Source: Rhodococcus tibetensis (GTDB lineage Bacteria; Actinomycetota; Actinomycetes; Mycobacteriales; Mycobacteriaceae). From it: DNA of 64,000 nucleotides. Positions 10,288 through 16,839 of the stretch are shown one piece after another; positions within the stretch are counted from its first letter, which is position 1, and every line of letters begins with the position of its first letter. Both the position numbers and the translations under genes were made by a program. The stretch is taken from positions 248,001 through 312,000 of the forward strand of contig NZ_JANFQF010000001.1 in the NCBI RefSeq assembly GCF_024438035.1. The letters are read 5' to 3'. A model generated the notes under the pieces. That model worked only from the letters and a program-made list of their open reading frames with translations. It was not told where the DNA came from and made no database searches.

Positions 10288-10443
10288 CTACGGGATGAAA
10301 GATTGCCTCAGAAGGGCGGCGGGGTCGGCGCTGTCTCCGGGGTCCACCGTCGACCCACTGTCCCGGCGGCTCGCGGTGTCCGTGATGTCGCCCTGACGAC
10401 GAGCCCGGACTCGTCTTCTGACCTTGTCGATGAAATTGATCAT
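10288..10443 (-). CDS. Small basic protein downstream of the sigma factor
   Basis: The product has 51 residues from ATG 10443, which has GGAAAGGA six bases before it; ATG 10449 and ATG 10479 (overlapping the sigma stop as ATGA) are alternatives. The N-terminus is strongly basic (FIDKVRRRVRARRQGD) and the rest is polar. No domain is recognised. It is the last gene of the run micropeptide-micropeptide-micropeptide-sigma-this gene. A nucleic-acid-binding or sigma-modulating role is possible but only a guess. Confidence 0.55.
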   Translation of the reverse strand: MINFIDKVRRRVRARRQGDITDTASRRDSGSTVDPGDSADPAALLRQSFIP

Positions 10444-10475
10444 CGGCATTCCTTTCCGTGTAGACGACAACGGAG

Positions 10476-11381
10476 TCATTCGAGCTTGGTTCGCAGATCT
10501 TTCAGTGTTTTGGTCAGCAGTCGTGAGATCTGCATTTGCGACACGCCCACCCGCGCTGCGATCTGTGACTGCGTCATGTTGCCGAAGAAGCGCAGCACGA
10601 GCACGGTGCGTTCGAGGTCGGGCAACGAGTCGAGAAGCGGTTGGACCGTGACGTGATCCTCGACGCGGGACAAAGCCGGATCGATATCACCGAGCGTCTC
10701 CGACAGAGGCCGTTCGTCGTCGGTGAGCGGGTAGTCGACCGACAGGGTGCTGTAGGCATTGGCCACGCGCAATCCCTCGAGGACTTCGCTCTTGTCGATG
10801 TCGAGTGCCTTCGCCAATTCACTTGCGGTGGGCGCGCGTCCGAGCGTGGTGGTCAGTTCCTTTGTGGCGCCCGTGATGGCGAGGTGGAGTTCCTGCATGC
10901 TTCGCGGCACGCGCATGGCCCACCCCGTGTCGCGGAAGTGGCGGCGCACCTCGCCGGTAATGGTCGGGACGGCGAAGGACACGAAGTTCGCGCCGTAGCT
11001 CGCGTCGAATCGGTCGACAGCCTTCACGAGTCCGAGACGCGCGACCTGGATCAGGTCGTCCAGCGGTTCTCCGCGTTCGTGGAATCGCCGGGCGATGTGT
11101 TCGGCGAGTGGCAGGCAACGTTCGATCAGCTTCTCGCGCATCAATTCCCGGAGCGGATCAGAGGCATCCAGCTGAGCAATCGCTTCACATTGCGCCGGTA
11201 CGTCACGGTACTGATCGCGCTCGCGGTGGGTGGTGTCCGGAGTGGTCCGTGGGGGGCGAGTGCGTTGCGGGATATCCACGGAGATCTGTGTCCTGGGTAG
11301 CTTCCGGCACGTCGTCGAGGAGGTCGCGGTGGTGTGGCGGAGCTCGCGGGGTGCTTCGGCGAGCGGGGTGGACATGGTCAT
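10476..11381 (-). CDS. SigF/SigB-class alternative sigma factor
   Basis: This is a 301-residue sigma-70 family group 3 protein that directs RNA polymerase to stress promoters. Region 2 contains LPLAEHIARRFHERGEPLDDL and the DLIQVARLGLVKAVDRFD core. Region 3 follows the segment MRVPRSMQELH. Region 4.2 carries the helix-turn-helix TQSQIAARVGVSQMQISR. The start is ATG 11381, eight bases after AGAAGGG. An extension of about 60 Thr/Pro/Arg-rich residues precedes region 2. The usual RsbW-type anti-sigma and RsbV-type antagonist genes are absent on both sides; small hydrophobic ORFs stand there instead. It is apparently co-transcribed with the three micropeptide genes upstream. Confidence 0.93.
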   Translation of the reverse strand: MTMSTPLAEAPRELRHTTATSSTTCRKLPRTQISVDIPQRTRPPRTTPDTTHRERDQYRDVPAQCEAIAQLDASDPLRELMREKLIERCLPLAEHIARRFHERGEPLDDLIQVARLGLVKAVDRFDASYGANFVSFAVPTITGEVRRHFRDTGWAMRVPRSMQELHLAITGATKELTTTLGRAPTASELAKALDIDKSEVLEGLRVANAYSTLSVDYPLTDDERPLSETLGDIDPALSRVEDHVTVQPLLDSLPDLERTVLVLRFFGNMTQSQIAARVGVSQMQISRLLTKTLKDLRTKLE

Positions 11382-11467
11382 GTACTCAGCCCTTCTCTGA
11401 CCGGCCGGTATCAGCGGAGCGCTGATGGTGTCGGCAAGGATCTTCGTTCCGGATAGCGGGGTCCGGC

Positions 11468-11620
11468 CTAGTCGACGAGAGCCGGGGAGGCGTCGGCGTC
11501 CTCGACTGCAAACATGGCCTCGATGCGTGCCTTGATCTCCTCGGTGCTCATCGCGCCCCCGCTTCGCATGTTGGCGATTCGGGTGGGGGTGGGGGACGAC
11601 GAAGTAGTGGGCATGATCAT
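11468..11620 (-). CDS. Micropeptide, 50 residues, acidic C-terminus
   Basis: The frame runs from ATG 11620 (CAGGA upstream) to TAG 11468. The N-terminal third is Ser/Thr/Pro-rich. The rest forms an acidic amphipathic helix around MSTEEIKARIEAMFAVED; the inner ATG before STEEIK could also be the start. No domain is recognised. It is evenly spaced within the run of minus-strand small genes leading into the sigma factor (86-base gap to sigma). Confidence 0.5.
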   Translation of the reverse strand: MIMPTTSSSPTPTRIANMRSGGAMSTEEIKARIEAMFAVEDADASPALVD

Positions 11621-11650
11621 GGAGTCCTGTCGGGTGGCGTGCATGCTTTC

Positions 11651-11830
11651 TCATTCTCGAGCGGATCGGCGGGTGGCAGCGGAGAGGCCGGCAACTCCGA
11701 GGAGGGCTGTGCTGACCAACGCGGCAAGGGGGATCGAACCGGACGTCACGGCTGTGAAGCAGGCGATGACGGACAGGCCGATTGCGCACTGGGCGGCGAC
11801 TGGGCCGATCAGAGACGGTCGCTTGGTCAC
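11651..11830 (-). CDS. Micropeptide, 59 residues, two hydrophobic segments
   Basis: The GTG start at 11830 has AAAGGA at a good distance. The body contains two hydrophobic stretches (around CAIGLSVIACF and LVSTALLGVAGLSA), between a short basic N-terminus and a basic C-terminus, so a small membrane hairpin is likely. There is no family match that I recognise. It sits 30 bases before the 50-residue micropeptide gene in the same direction. Confidence 0.6.
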   Translation of the reverse strand: MTKRPSLIGPVAAQCAIGLSVIACFTAVTSGSIPLAALVSTALLGVAGLSAATRRSARE

Positions 11831-11872
11831 CCTGGTCCTTTCGACGCCTATGTGAGTTCGTTCCGGGTCGTG

Positions 11873-12016
11873 TCAGGTCGGAAGTGATTCGAGGACCGTG
11901 AAGGCGCTGAGGGCGAGCGTGGCGAGGAAGCCACTGACGATGGCTCCACCGCTGCCCGCTCGCAGGACCAGAACCTCTCCGTCGTTGGGGGACGAGTCTG
12001 CTTGCCGGCTGGCCAT
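11873..12016 (-). CDS. Micropeptide, 47 residues, single hydrophobic segment
   Basis: ATG 12016 follows AGGAAAGGAAAACG, a strong ribosome binding site. The first 18 residues are polar; then GGAIVSGFLATLALSAFTVL forms one likely transmembrane helix. No family is recognised. This is the first gene of the minus-strand run that ends with the sigma factor, and the shared 32-nt motif lies 58 bases upstream, so it probably marks the operon promoter. Confidence 0.6.
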   Translation of the reverse strand: MASRQADSSPNDGEVLVLRAGSGGAIVSGFLATLALSAFTVLESLPT

Positions 12017-12073
12017 CGTTTTCCTTTCCTGCGCCCGGAACGCTGTCGCGCGGTGCCGCTCGACATCTGACCG

Positions 12074-12105
12074 AGAACTTATCTGCGTTGGTGAAGATAG
12101 ATTTT
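12074..12105 (-). promoter_or_regulatory. Copy 1 of the shared 32-nt motif (AAAATCTAT-N10-GCAGAT-N2-GTT)
   Basis: Read on the minus strand it gives AAAATCTAT, ten variable bases, GCAGAT, AA, GTT. Two further copies with identical spacing lie at 13565 and 14133, each oriented toward its downstream gene. The ATCT...AGAT ends form a dyad with a 14-base spacer, as expected for a dimeric regulator of the MerR type. Confidence 0.6.
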
Positions 12106-12487
12106 GTTGTACAGCGCTGGGGCTAGAAGTTCAAGCGGACCAATCAAGAATTTTGCTCGTCCAACGCACCGGTATCTGCGCGACAAGGCTCCGGTCACGC
12201 GCCGGGGGCAGTCTCCGAAAAACGTCTGACGTGCGGGTTATCCGCGATCTCGGGGGCCGTGAAACCCTGCTTCGCGCCCGGAGCGTTGTCGGAAAAGGTG
12301 ACATTCGGTGCATAAGTTCCGGTGCGAGGGGCGGAGGCCGGAGTTGTGCGGTGCCCCGGCCATGGCGGAGATTGTCTCCGGGCTCACCGAGTAGAAGTCC
12401 GGCTCGACCGAATTTGTACCCCCCGCGTCACATTGTGTCTGTCGATCCTTGATAGGATTGGTATTCCCTGAGAAGAAGGGAGATCCG
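12106..12487. other. Intergenic region between the micropeptide operon and the first MerR gene
   Basis: No protein gene is convincing here. It contains the ATCCT-TGAT-AGGAT dyad near 12445, listed separately; otherwise I see nothing. Confidence 0.45.
12445..12458 (+). promoter_or_regulatory. Small dyad before MerR regulator 1
   Basis: ATCCT and AGGAT are separated by TGAT, ending 29 bases before the GTG start. Its size and position suit an autoregulatory operator. It is not a copy of the 32-nt motif. Confidence 0.35.
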
Positions 12488-12820
12488 GTGACGTCCTCTC
12501 AGATGCCACCTCGTTCGAAGCGAGGTGTCTACGGGATCTCGGTGACGTCGGAGCTGACGGGCATCGGGCCCCAGACACTGCGGTTGTACGAACGCCGCGG
12601 GCTGATCACGCCCACTCGTACCGGTGGCGGTACACGCCGCTACAGCGAAGACGATATTGCGCGCCTCGACAAGATCACCGAACTCGTCGCCGACGGAGTC
12701 AATCTGATCGGCATCCGTCAGATCCTCGAACTGGAAACGCAGAACGCGCTGTTGGCGGCGCGAAACGCCGAATTGGAACAGGTAGTCAAGTCTCAGAACT
12801 CGCCGCACGCAGGGGTCTGA
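12488..12820 (+). CDS. MerR-family regulator 1, HspR-like
   Basis: The product has 110 residues from GTG 12488, which follows AAGAAGGGAG. The winged-helix DNA-binding domain starts at RGVYGISVTSELTGIGPQTL, continues with LRLYERRGL and the wing GGTRRYSEDDI, and ends in a short coiled coil (ILELETQNALLAARNAELEQ). The V-Y-x-I-S-V start and the P-Q-T-L-R recognition helix are those of HspR-type heat-shock repressors. No effector domain follows. The next MerR gene, about 1.1 kb downstream, is nearly identical through the DNA-binding domain. Confidence 0.9.
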   Translation: MTSSQMPPRSKRGVYGISVTSELTGIGPQTLRLYERRGLITPTRTGGGTRRYSEDDIARLDKITELVADGVNLIGIRQILELETQNALLAARNAELEQVVKSQNSPHAGV

Positions 12821-12868
12821 ACACGCGCCCGCGCCGCGAATGTGCTGGCGGGCGAACTTCTCGTTTGG

Positions 12869-13300
12869 TCAGATCGCGGTCTGATCGTCGTTCGTCGGAT
12901 TGAACTCGTCGAACGAGGCGTCGGCCGCTTGCCACTTGCCGCTGGCGCGAATGTTTGCGAAAGCGATATCGAATGCGTCGACCAGCCACGAATGCTCTGC
13001 GGTCGCAAGGACTTGGTCGGCAGTGCCGTCGGTGGTGCCCTGGTGGAGGCTCACCCGCCACAACGTGGCGGGGTCGGTCTGATCGACCAGTCCATCGGTG
13101 CCGTTCGACGCCAGCAGGTAGCGGTTGTACTCGAAATCCACGCGGATCGCGTAGCCGGCGCCGGTGTTGACGACGTTCGCTGGCCGCTGAGTGGCCGCAG
13201 CGAGCGCGGTGAGTGCGTCGCGGTAACGTTCGGCGTGTTCCTGAGTGCGGGGCACCGTTCTCTCGTCTCTGGGCGCAGAGGCCGTGACACTCCTGGTCAC
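12869..13300 (-). CDS. Conserved-looking protein of unknown function, 143 residues
   Basis: GTG 13300 is preceded by GGAGG with a four-base gap. An N-terminal helix (ERYRDALTALAAATQRPANV) is followed by a strand-rich region (GYAIRVDFEYNRYLLASNG, ATLWRVSLHQG) and an acidic tail. No domain is recognised and no signal peptide is seen. It lies between the two near-identical MerR genes and is transcribed against both. Confidence 0.65.
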   Translation of the reverse strand: MTRSVTASAPRDERTVPRTQEHAERYRDALTALAAATQRPANVVNTGAGYAIRVDFEYNRYLLASNGTDGLVDQTDPATLWRVSLHQGTTDGTADQVLATAEHSWLVDAFDIAFANIRASGKWQAADASFDEFNPTNDDQTAI

Positions 13301-13357
13301 GACACCTCCACGAACCTCTCCTCGAAGCCAGAGATTCGTGTCGGTTCGCACCAAAGA

Positions 13358-13477
13358 TTACGGCACTGGATTCTCGGCCTGTCGCAGCCCGTCGGTCAAT
13401 TGGGGACCCGTCGAGGCGCGGCGAACCGCGATCGCAATGCACGCGGCCATGTTCATCGCCCAGCCGAGGAGTGGCAT
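13358..13477 (-). CDS. Possible micropeptide, 39 residues
   Basis: The frame runs from ATG 13477 to TAA 13358. It begins with a hydrophobic stretch (MPLLGWAMNMAACIAIAV) followed by a polar tail. There is no obvious ribosome binding site and no known family. It is listed because it lies just upstream of the 143-residue gene in the same direction and fits the micropeptide theme of the locus. Confidence 0.3.
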   Translation of the reverse strand: MPLLGWAMNMAACIAIAVRRASTGPQLTDGLRQAENPVP

Positions 13478-13564
13478 GGTCGGCGCATCGATCAATCCAG
13501 TTGCTGCCGAGGAACTTCGAGCCTGTATTCGCGCGAGTTCGGGTGAATGGTGGGAGGCCGATTC

Positions 13565-13596
13565 AAAATCTATATCCGCTGTCGCAGATTGGTTTC
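13565..13596 (+). promoter_or_regulatory. Copy 2 of the shared 32-nt motif, upstream of MerR regulator 2
   Basis: AAAATCTATATCCG, five bases, GCAGAT, two bases, GTTTC, ending 48 bases before the MerR2 ATG. It is identical to the copy at 14133 at about 26 of 32 positions by hand count. Confidence 0.65.
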
Positions 13597-13644
13597 ATCC
13601 TTCTGTTAACATCGTCTGGTTCCTTGAGAAGAAGGGAGCCACAC

Positions 13645-13953
13645 ATGGTGTTCGACACCATGCCCCGGTCGCGACGCGGGGTGTATGGGATAGCGGTCAC
13701 GTCGGAGTTGACCGGAATCGGGCCGCAGACATTGCGGTTGTACGAACGGCGCGGATTGCTGACGCCGGCCCGGACCAGCGGCGGAACCCGTCGTTACAGC
13801 GAAGAAGATTTGGTTCGTCTCGGACGAATCGCCGAGCTCATCGAAGGCGGCGTCAACATGCCGGGGATCCAGCGGATTCTCGACCTCGAAGCGGAGAACG
13901 CCGATCTCCTGGCGCGGTTGAACAGCGTCGCACGCGGTGCGGCCACCGCCTGA
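13645..13953 (+). CDS. MerR-family regulator 2, HspR-like
   Basis: The product has 102 residues from ATG 13645 behind AAGAAGGGAG. It has the same architecture as regulator 1: RGVYGIAVTSELTGIGPQTL, LRLYERRGL, wing SGGTRRYSEEDL, then a short coiled coil ILDLEAENADLLARL. The domains of the two proteins differ at only a few positions, indicating duplication. A copy of the shared motif lies in its promoter, so autoregulation or control by regulator 1 is likely. Confidence 0.9.
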   Translation: MVFDTMPRSRRGVYGIAVTSELTGIGPQTLRLYERRGLLTPARTSGGTRRYSEEDLVRLGRIAELIEGGVNMPGIQRILDLEAENADLLARLNSVARGAATA

Positions 13954-14132
13954 CGAACGGCGCGCAAGGGTCATTTCGTTGTCGGACACCTGAAATCACA
14001 GAATGATCTCGAGCAGTGGGACGCGTCCGCTCTCTATCGGGCCTGGTCAAACGCTACTCAGCCGCCGAAAGCTGATTTCGTGCCAATTGTTTTACATTCG
14101 AGGGTTGAACTTCTGTCGTCAGCCGATACGAT

Positions 14133-14164
14133 AAAATCTATATCCGTCGGAGCAGATAAGTTTC
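14133..14164 (+). promoter_or_regulatory. Copy 3 of the shared 32-nt motif, with a candidate promoter
   Basis: AAAATCTATATCCG, five bases, GCAGAT, two bases, GTTTC. Immediately before and overlapping it, TTGAAC (14105-14110) and GATAAA (14130-14135) are separated by 19 bases, the long spacer typical of MerR-activated promoters. The downstream genes are the 14181 and 14305 ORFs and the ferritin-like gene. Confidence 0.6.
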
Positions 14165-14180
14165 TCAACGATTCGCGACG

Positions 14181-14324
14181 GTGGTAGCTAGCGACACGCT
14201 GGTCGTGCAGAAGGCCGCGGCCGGCGTCGCACCGGGAACGCCAGTTCCGGTGTGTACGCCCGAAGACATCTGGCCCAGACTCGACGCAAGACGGGACCTG
14301 AACCATGACTCTCGCCGCACATGA
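14181..14324 (+). CDS. Possible 47-residue ORF overlapping the next gene
   Basis: GTG 14181 to TGA 14324 gives a balanced peptide (DTLVVQKAAAGVAPGTPV, then VCTPEDIWPRLDARRD). It overlaps the 14305 gene by 20 bases, has no clear ribosome binding site and no known family. The gap between motif copy 3 and gene 14305 is otherwise an unusually long leader, which is why it is listed. Confidence 0.3.
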   Translation: MVASDTLVVQKAAAGVAPGTPVPVCTPEDIWPRLDARRDLNHDSRRT

Positions 14325-14535
14325 CGTTTTCTGCCCTCATACGCCCCGACACGCAAGGTCTTCCCCCGATGCGCCCGATCGGCGCTTCTCAGTTGGCACC
14401 GCGCTGACCGCAGGCCTCATTGCAGCCGTACCCACGGCGACCGTGACCGGTTCGGTGGTTCTTGCCGCCGCTACTGCCACCTCTGTACTGATTGGAGTGA
14501 TTCTGGCCGCATTTCTCATCTCGAGCTTGATCTGA
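14305..14535 (+). CDS. Small membrane protein, 76 residues
   Basis: About 25 polar, His/Pro-rich residues are followed by an unbroken Ala/Val/Thr/Ile-rich stretch to the C-terminus (TALTAGLIAAVPTATV, VLIGVILAAFLISSLI), probably two membrane helices ending at the last residue. No family is recognised. It lies 40 bases before the ferritin-like gene and probably shares its transcript. Confidence 0.55.
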   Translation: MTLAAHDVFCPHTPRHARSSPDAPDRRFSVGTALTAGLIAAVPTATVTGSVVLAAATATSVLIGVILAAFLISSLI

Positions 14536-14575
14536 CCGAATTCGTCCGCCACATCAGCAATCGAAGGAGAAATAT

Positions 14576-15538
14576 ATGACCAGCACAACCACCGCAACGC
14601 TGATCACTCAGCTGCGCACAGTTCTCGACCTCACGAACACCGAGATTCAGGTAGCAGAGACCCGCATCGCCCAGGCGCGCACCGAGGCTGTTCGCCGCGA
14701 GCTCACGGAGAACGCGGAAAACGGACGTCAACGCGCCGAGGCCATCGAACGCGCCATCCGTGAGCTCGGCGGTGTGCCCGAGGTCATCGGGCCGTTCCTC
14801 GGCCGGCTTTCGGCCGTGCTCAAGGCGATGGCCGAGCAGGCGCAGCCGTTCGACGAGGCACTCCTGGGTGATCTCGCTCTCGAGCATCAGCTCCTCGACC
14901 GCGCGCGTTACATCAAGGCACTCGCCACAGTCGTGAAGGAACCGGGGGTTGTCGGTCTCGCGGACCGGTTGATCACAGCACATTCCGCGACCGTGGACTG
15001 GCTGACCACAGTTCTGGCCGAGGATGCGCTCGGCGGTCCGGCCGCGCTGCGGCGCACCCCGTTCCAGGCTGCCGCCGGAACTACGATTCGGCTGCTCAAC
15101 GTCCCGGTTACCTGGTCCGCGCGCGGAATCGATCGAGCACTGGACACGGCACGCACCACGCCGCCCCTGCTCAGTGCGTTGCTCAGCCGCGGCGCACATG
15201 CCGGCGATGTCGCGGTGAAAACGTTGTCCGCCTCGCGTGACGCGGCCCTCGAAACTGCGGAAAGCGTCACCCGCAGGGAAGGCGCTCGAGGGGTCGCCGA
15301 CGCCATCCATTCGGCTCGCGCCGCAGGTGGCGTCGTCGATTCGGGTGAGCTTCCGATCGACGACTACGACGACCTGAACGTGTCGCAGGCAGTCGCTGCG
15401 GTCAAGGAACTCACCGATCCCGCCGACGTGCGCACGATCGTTGCTTACGAGGAAGCGCACAAGAACCGGCACGGCGTCGTCTCCGCCGCGCAGACCCATC
15501 TCGCGTCCATCGCGCAGGAAGTCGCCGGTATCAGCTGA
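14576..15538 (+). CDS. Ferritin-like fold protein of unknown role, 320 residues
   Basis: ATG 14576 follows GAAGGAG. The first 150 residues are helical and look like a ferritin-like four-helix domain (NTEIQVAETRIAQARTEAVR, FDEALLGDLALEHQLLDRAR), with Glu/His positions that could be ligands. An Ala-rich linker follows. The last 65 residues form a separate module with LPIDDYDDLNVSQAVAAVK and AYEEAHKNRHGVV, a motif I associate with C-terminal modules of actinobacterial stress or envelope proteins. There is no signal peptide. It shares the promoter region holding motif copy 3 and ends at a strong terminator. Binding of a metal is inference. Confidence 0.7.
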   Translation: MTSTTTATLITQLRTVLDLTNTEIQVAETRIAQARTEAVRRELTENAENGRQRAEAIERAIRELGGVPEVIGPFLGRLSAVLKAMAEQAQPFDEALLGDLALEHQLLDRARYIKALATVVKEPGVVGLADRLITAHSATVDWLTTVLAEDALGGPAALRRTPFQAAAGTTIRLLNVPVTWSARGIDRALDTARTTPPLLSALLSRGAHAGDVAVKTLSASRDAALETAESVTRREGARGVADAIHSARAAGGVVDSGELPIDDYDDLNVSQAVAAVKELTDPADVRTIVAYEEAHKNRHGVVSAAQTHLASIAQEVAGIS

Positions 15539-15550
15539 CCCCTTATAAGA

Positions 15551-15587
15551 GAATTCCGCCGGTCCCCTCAGGGGGCCGGCGGAATTC
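15551..15587. terminator. Strong bidirectional terminator
   Basis: The perfect 12-base arms GAATTCCGCCGG/CCGGCGGAATTC are extended inward by CCCC/GGGG and followed by TTTAT. The hairpin lies between the convergent ferritin-like and lipoprotein genes. Confidence 0.9.
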
Positions 15588-15596
15588 TTTATGCGG

Positions 15597-15941
15597 TCAG
15601 CAGGCGCCGGATTTGGCCGCGTCGTAAGCCTTGACCATCTGATCCTTACGTTCCTGAGGAGCGTCCTTCCATTCCGGGGTGAGGGCCGACTGGTCGAAGA
15701 GACTTTCGAGAGCCTTCGTGCGGTCGAACGGTTCGCCGCTCTGCTGTGCGCGGGCCTCGGCGCTGTTCGCGTACTGGAGCAGTCCGGCGCACAGATCGGC
15801 GACCGTGGGTAGGTCGGTGGCCGCCGCCTCCGCCTCCTGCGTCGTTGCGCTCACCTCGGTGACGGTGCTGGTCGATTCGGAACTGCACGCCCCGAGGAGA
15901 AGGGCGGCGGGGATCAACAGCGCAACGATGGTTCGGGTCAT
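15597..15941 (-). CDS. Small secreted lipoprotein, 114 residues
   Basis: The signal peptide MTRTIVALLIPAALLLGAC ends in a lipobox with the lipidated Cys near residue 19. A Ser/Thr/Glu-rich linker follows, then a small helical domain (LCAGLLQYANSAEARAQQ to a terminal Cys). Two further Cys (near the domain start and at the end) could form a disulfide. The exported protein would be anchored to the outer face of the membrane. Function unknown. It follows the repeat-protein gene by 47 bases on the same strand. Confidence 0.85.
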   Translation of the reverse strand: MTRTIVALLIPAALLLGACSSESTSTVTEVSATTQEAEAAATDLPTVADLCAGLLQYANSAEARAQQSGEPFDRTKALESLFDQSALTPEWKDAPQERKDQMVKAYDAAKSGAC

Positions 15942-15988
15942 GCGAAATACATACCAGAGTGGCCGGCGCCGCTCGAACCGCGCACGCG

Positions 15989-16792
15989 TCAGGCGGGTCC
16001 GAGCGTGTAATCGATGCCCGGTCGATCGCCCTTGCCCTTGAGCCAGCGGCCCGGAAGGCGGCCCGCGAGTTCCCCGAGGGGACCGACTGCGGCGCTCAGG
16101 ACAGCGACCGTGTCCTGCAACAGATCAACGCTCGCGCTCATCCGCTCGAGGTTCGGTGCCAGCGCCGTCAAGGTCTCCGAGAGTGCGACGATCTGGTCGA
16201 GCGGTCCACCCTCGGCAATCAGCCGTTCGAAGGCGCCGCCCTCGGACAGCAGCGTGTCGAGGATGCCGTTTTCGGCCAGCGCACGATCCACGATGCCGCC
16301 TTGCGCAGTGAGTCGTTCGACGGCGCCGTCGGCGGCCGTGAGCCGTTCGAGGGGACCCTGGTCGGCGGTGAGGCGGTCGAGGAGTCCGTCCTTGGCGAGC
16401 AGACGCTCGAGGGTGCCGTCCTCGGCGAGCACGCGGTCGAGTGGGCCGTCCTTCGCGAGCACCCGGTCCAACGGTCCGCCGGGTTCGAGGAGGCGTTCGA
16501 GGGTGCCGCCCTCCGAGGTGAGTCGGTCGACCGGACCACCGGGCGCGAGCAGTCGGTCGAGCGGTCCGCCGGGCTGAAGTGCCTGTCCGAGTGGCCGGTC
16601 GTTCGCCGCCAGTGAGGACAGTTGACTGATCATCTGCAGCGGACTGCCCTGGGAACCCATGCCGGTCACGACACCGGTGCCCGCCACCGCTGTGCGGACC
16701 GTCGCCAAGGTGGCCTCGGCGATTCCGAGGCCGACATCGGCCGCCGCAAGCCCGGCGCGTACCGGGAGGGTCATCAACGAGACCACGTTCAT
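15989..16792 (-). CDS. Decapeptide-repeat protein, 267 residues
   Basis: The start is ATG 16792. An Ala/Gly/Leu-rich N-terminal region (TLPVRAGLAAADVGLGIAEA) looks amphipathic. Residues 75-204 are thirteen tandem ten-residue units of the form GGPLDRLLAx, the third position varying among P, T, A, I, L. Leu/Val and Asp/Glu-Arg positions are strictly periodic. A helical C-terminal domain follows (SETLTALAPNLERMSASVDLL) with a basic end. No signal peptide. The periodicity suggests an extended scaffold or solenoid. I do not recognise a named family. The start codon is two bases from a perfect dyad, so tight repression is possible. Confidence 0.75.
   Translation of the reverse strand: MNVVSLMTLPVRAGLAAADVGLGIAEATLATVRTAVAGTGVVTGMGSQGSPLQMISQLSSLAANDRPLGQALQPGGPLDRLLAPGGPVDRLTSEGGTLERLLEPGGPLDRVLAKDGPLDRVLAEDGTLERLLAKDGLLDRLTADQGPLERLTAADGAVERLTAQGGIVDRALAENGILDTLLSEGGAFERLIAEGGPLDQIVALSETLTALAPNLERMSASVDLLQDTVAVLSAAVGPLGELAGRLPGRWLKGKGDRPGIDYTLGPA
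16181..16570 (-). repeat. Thirteen in-frame 30-bp tandem units
   Basis: Each unit encodes one decapeptide of the GGPLDRLLAx type. DNA units are diverged at third codon positions, so the peptide period is under selection, not a fresh slippage array. Confidence 0.85.
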
Positions 16793-16794
16793 AC

Positions 16795-16807
16795 GGTTAC
16801 TGTAACC
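16795..16807. promoter_or_regulatory. Perfect dyad GGTTAC-T-GTAACC at the repeat-protein start
   Basis: Six-base arms around one base, ending two bases before the ATG. No ribosome binding site is visible, so either translation is leaderless and the dyad is a promoter-overlapping operator, or the true start is further in. Confidence 0.5.
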
Positions 16808-16839
16808 CGCGACACACAAGCATTTCGCGGCTCGAGCGC

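Noticed and set aside
16181-16570. 30-bp periodic repeats resembling a CRISPR or minisatellite
   Set aside because: The units are contiguous, without spacers, diverged at third codon positions and strictly in frame with a decapeptide, so this is a protein repeat.
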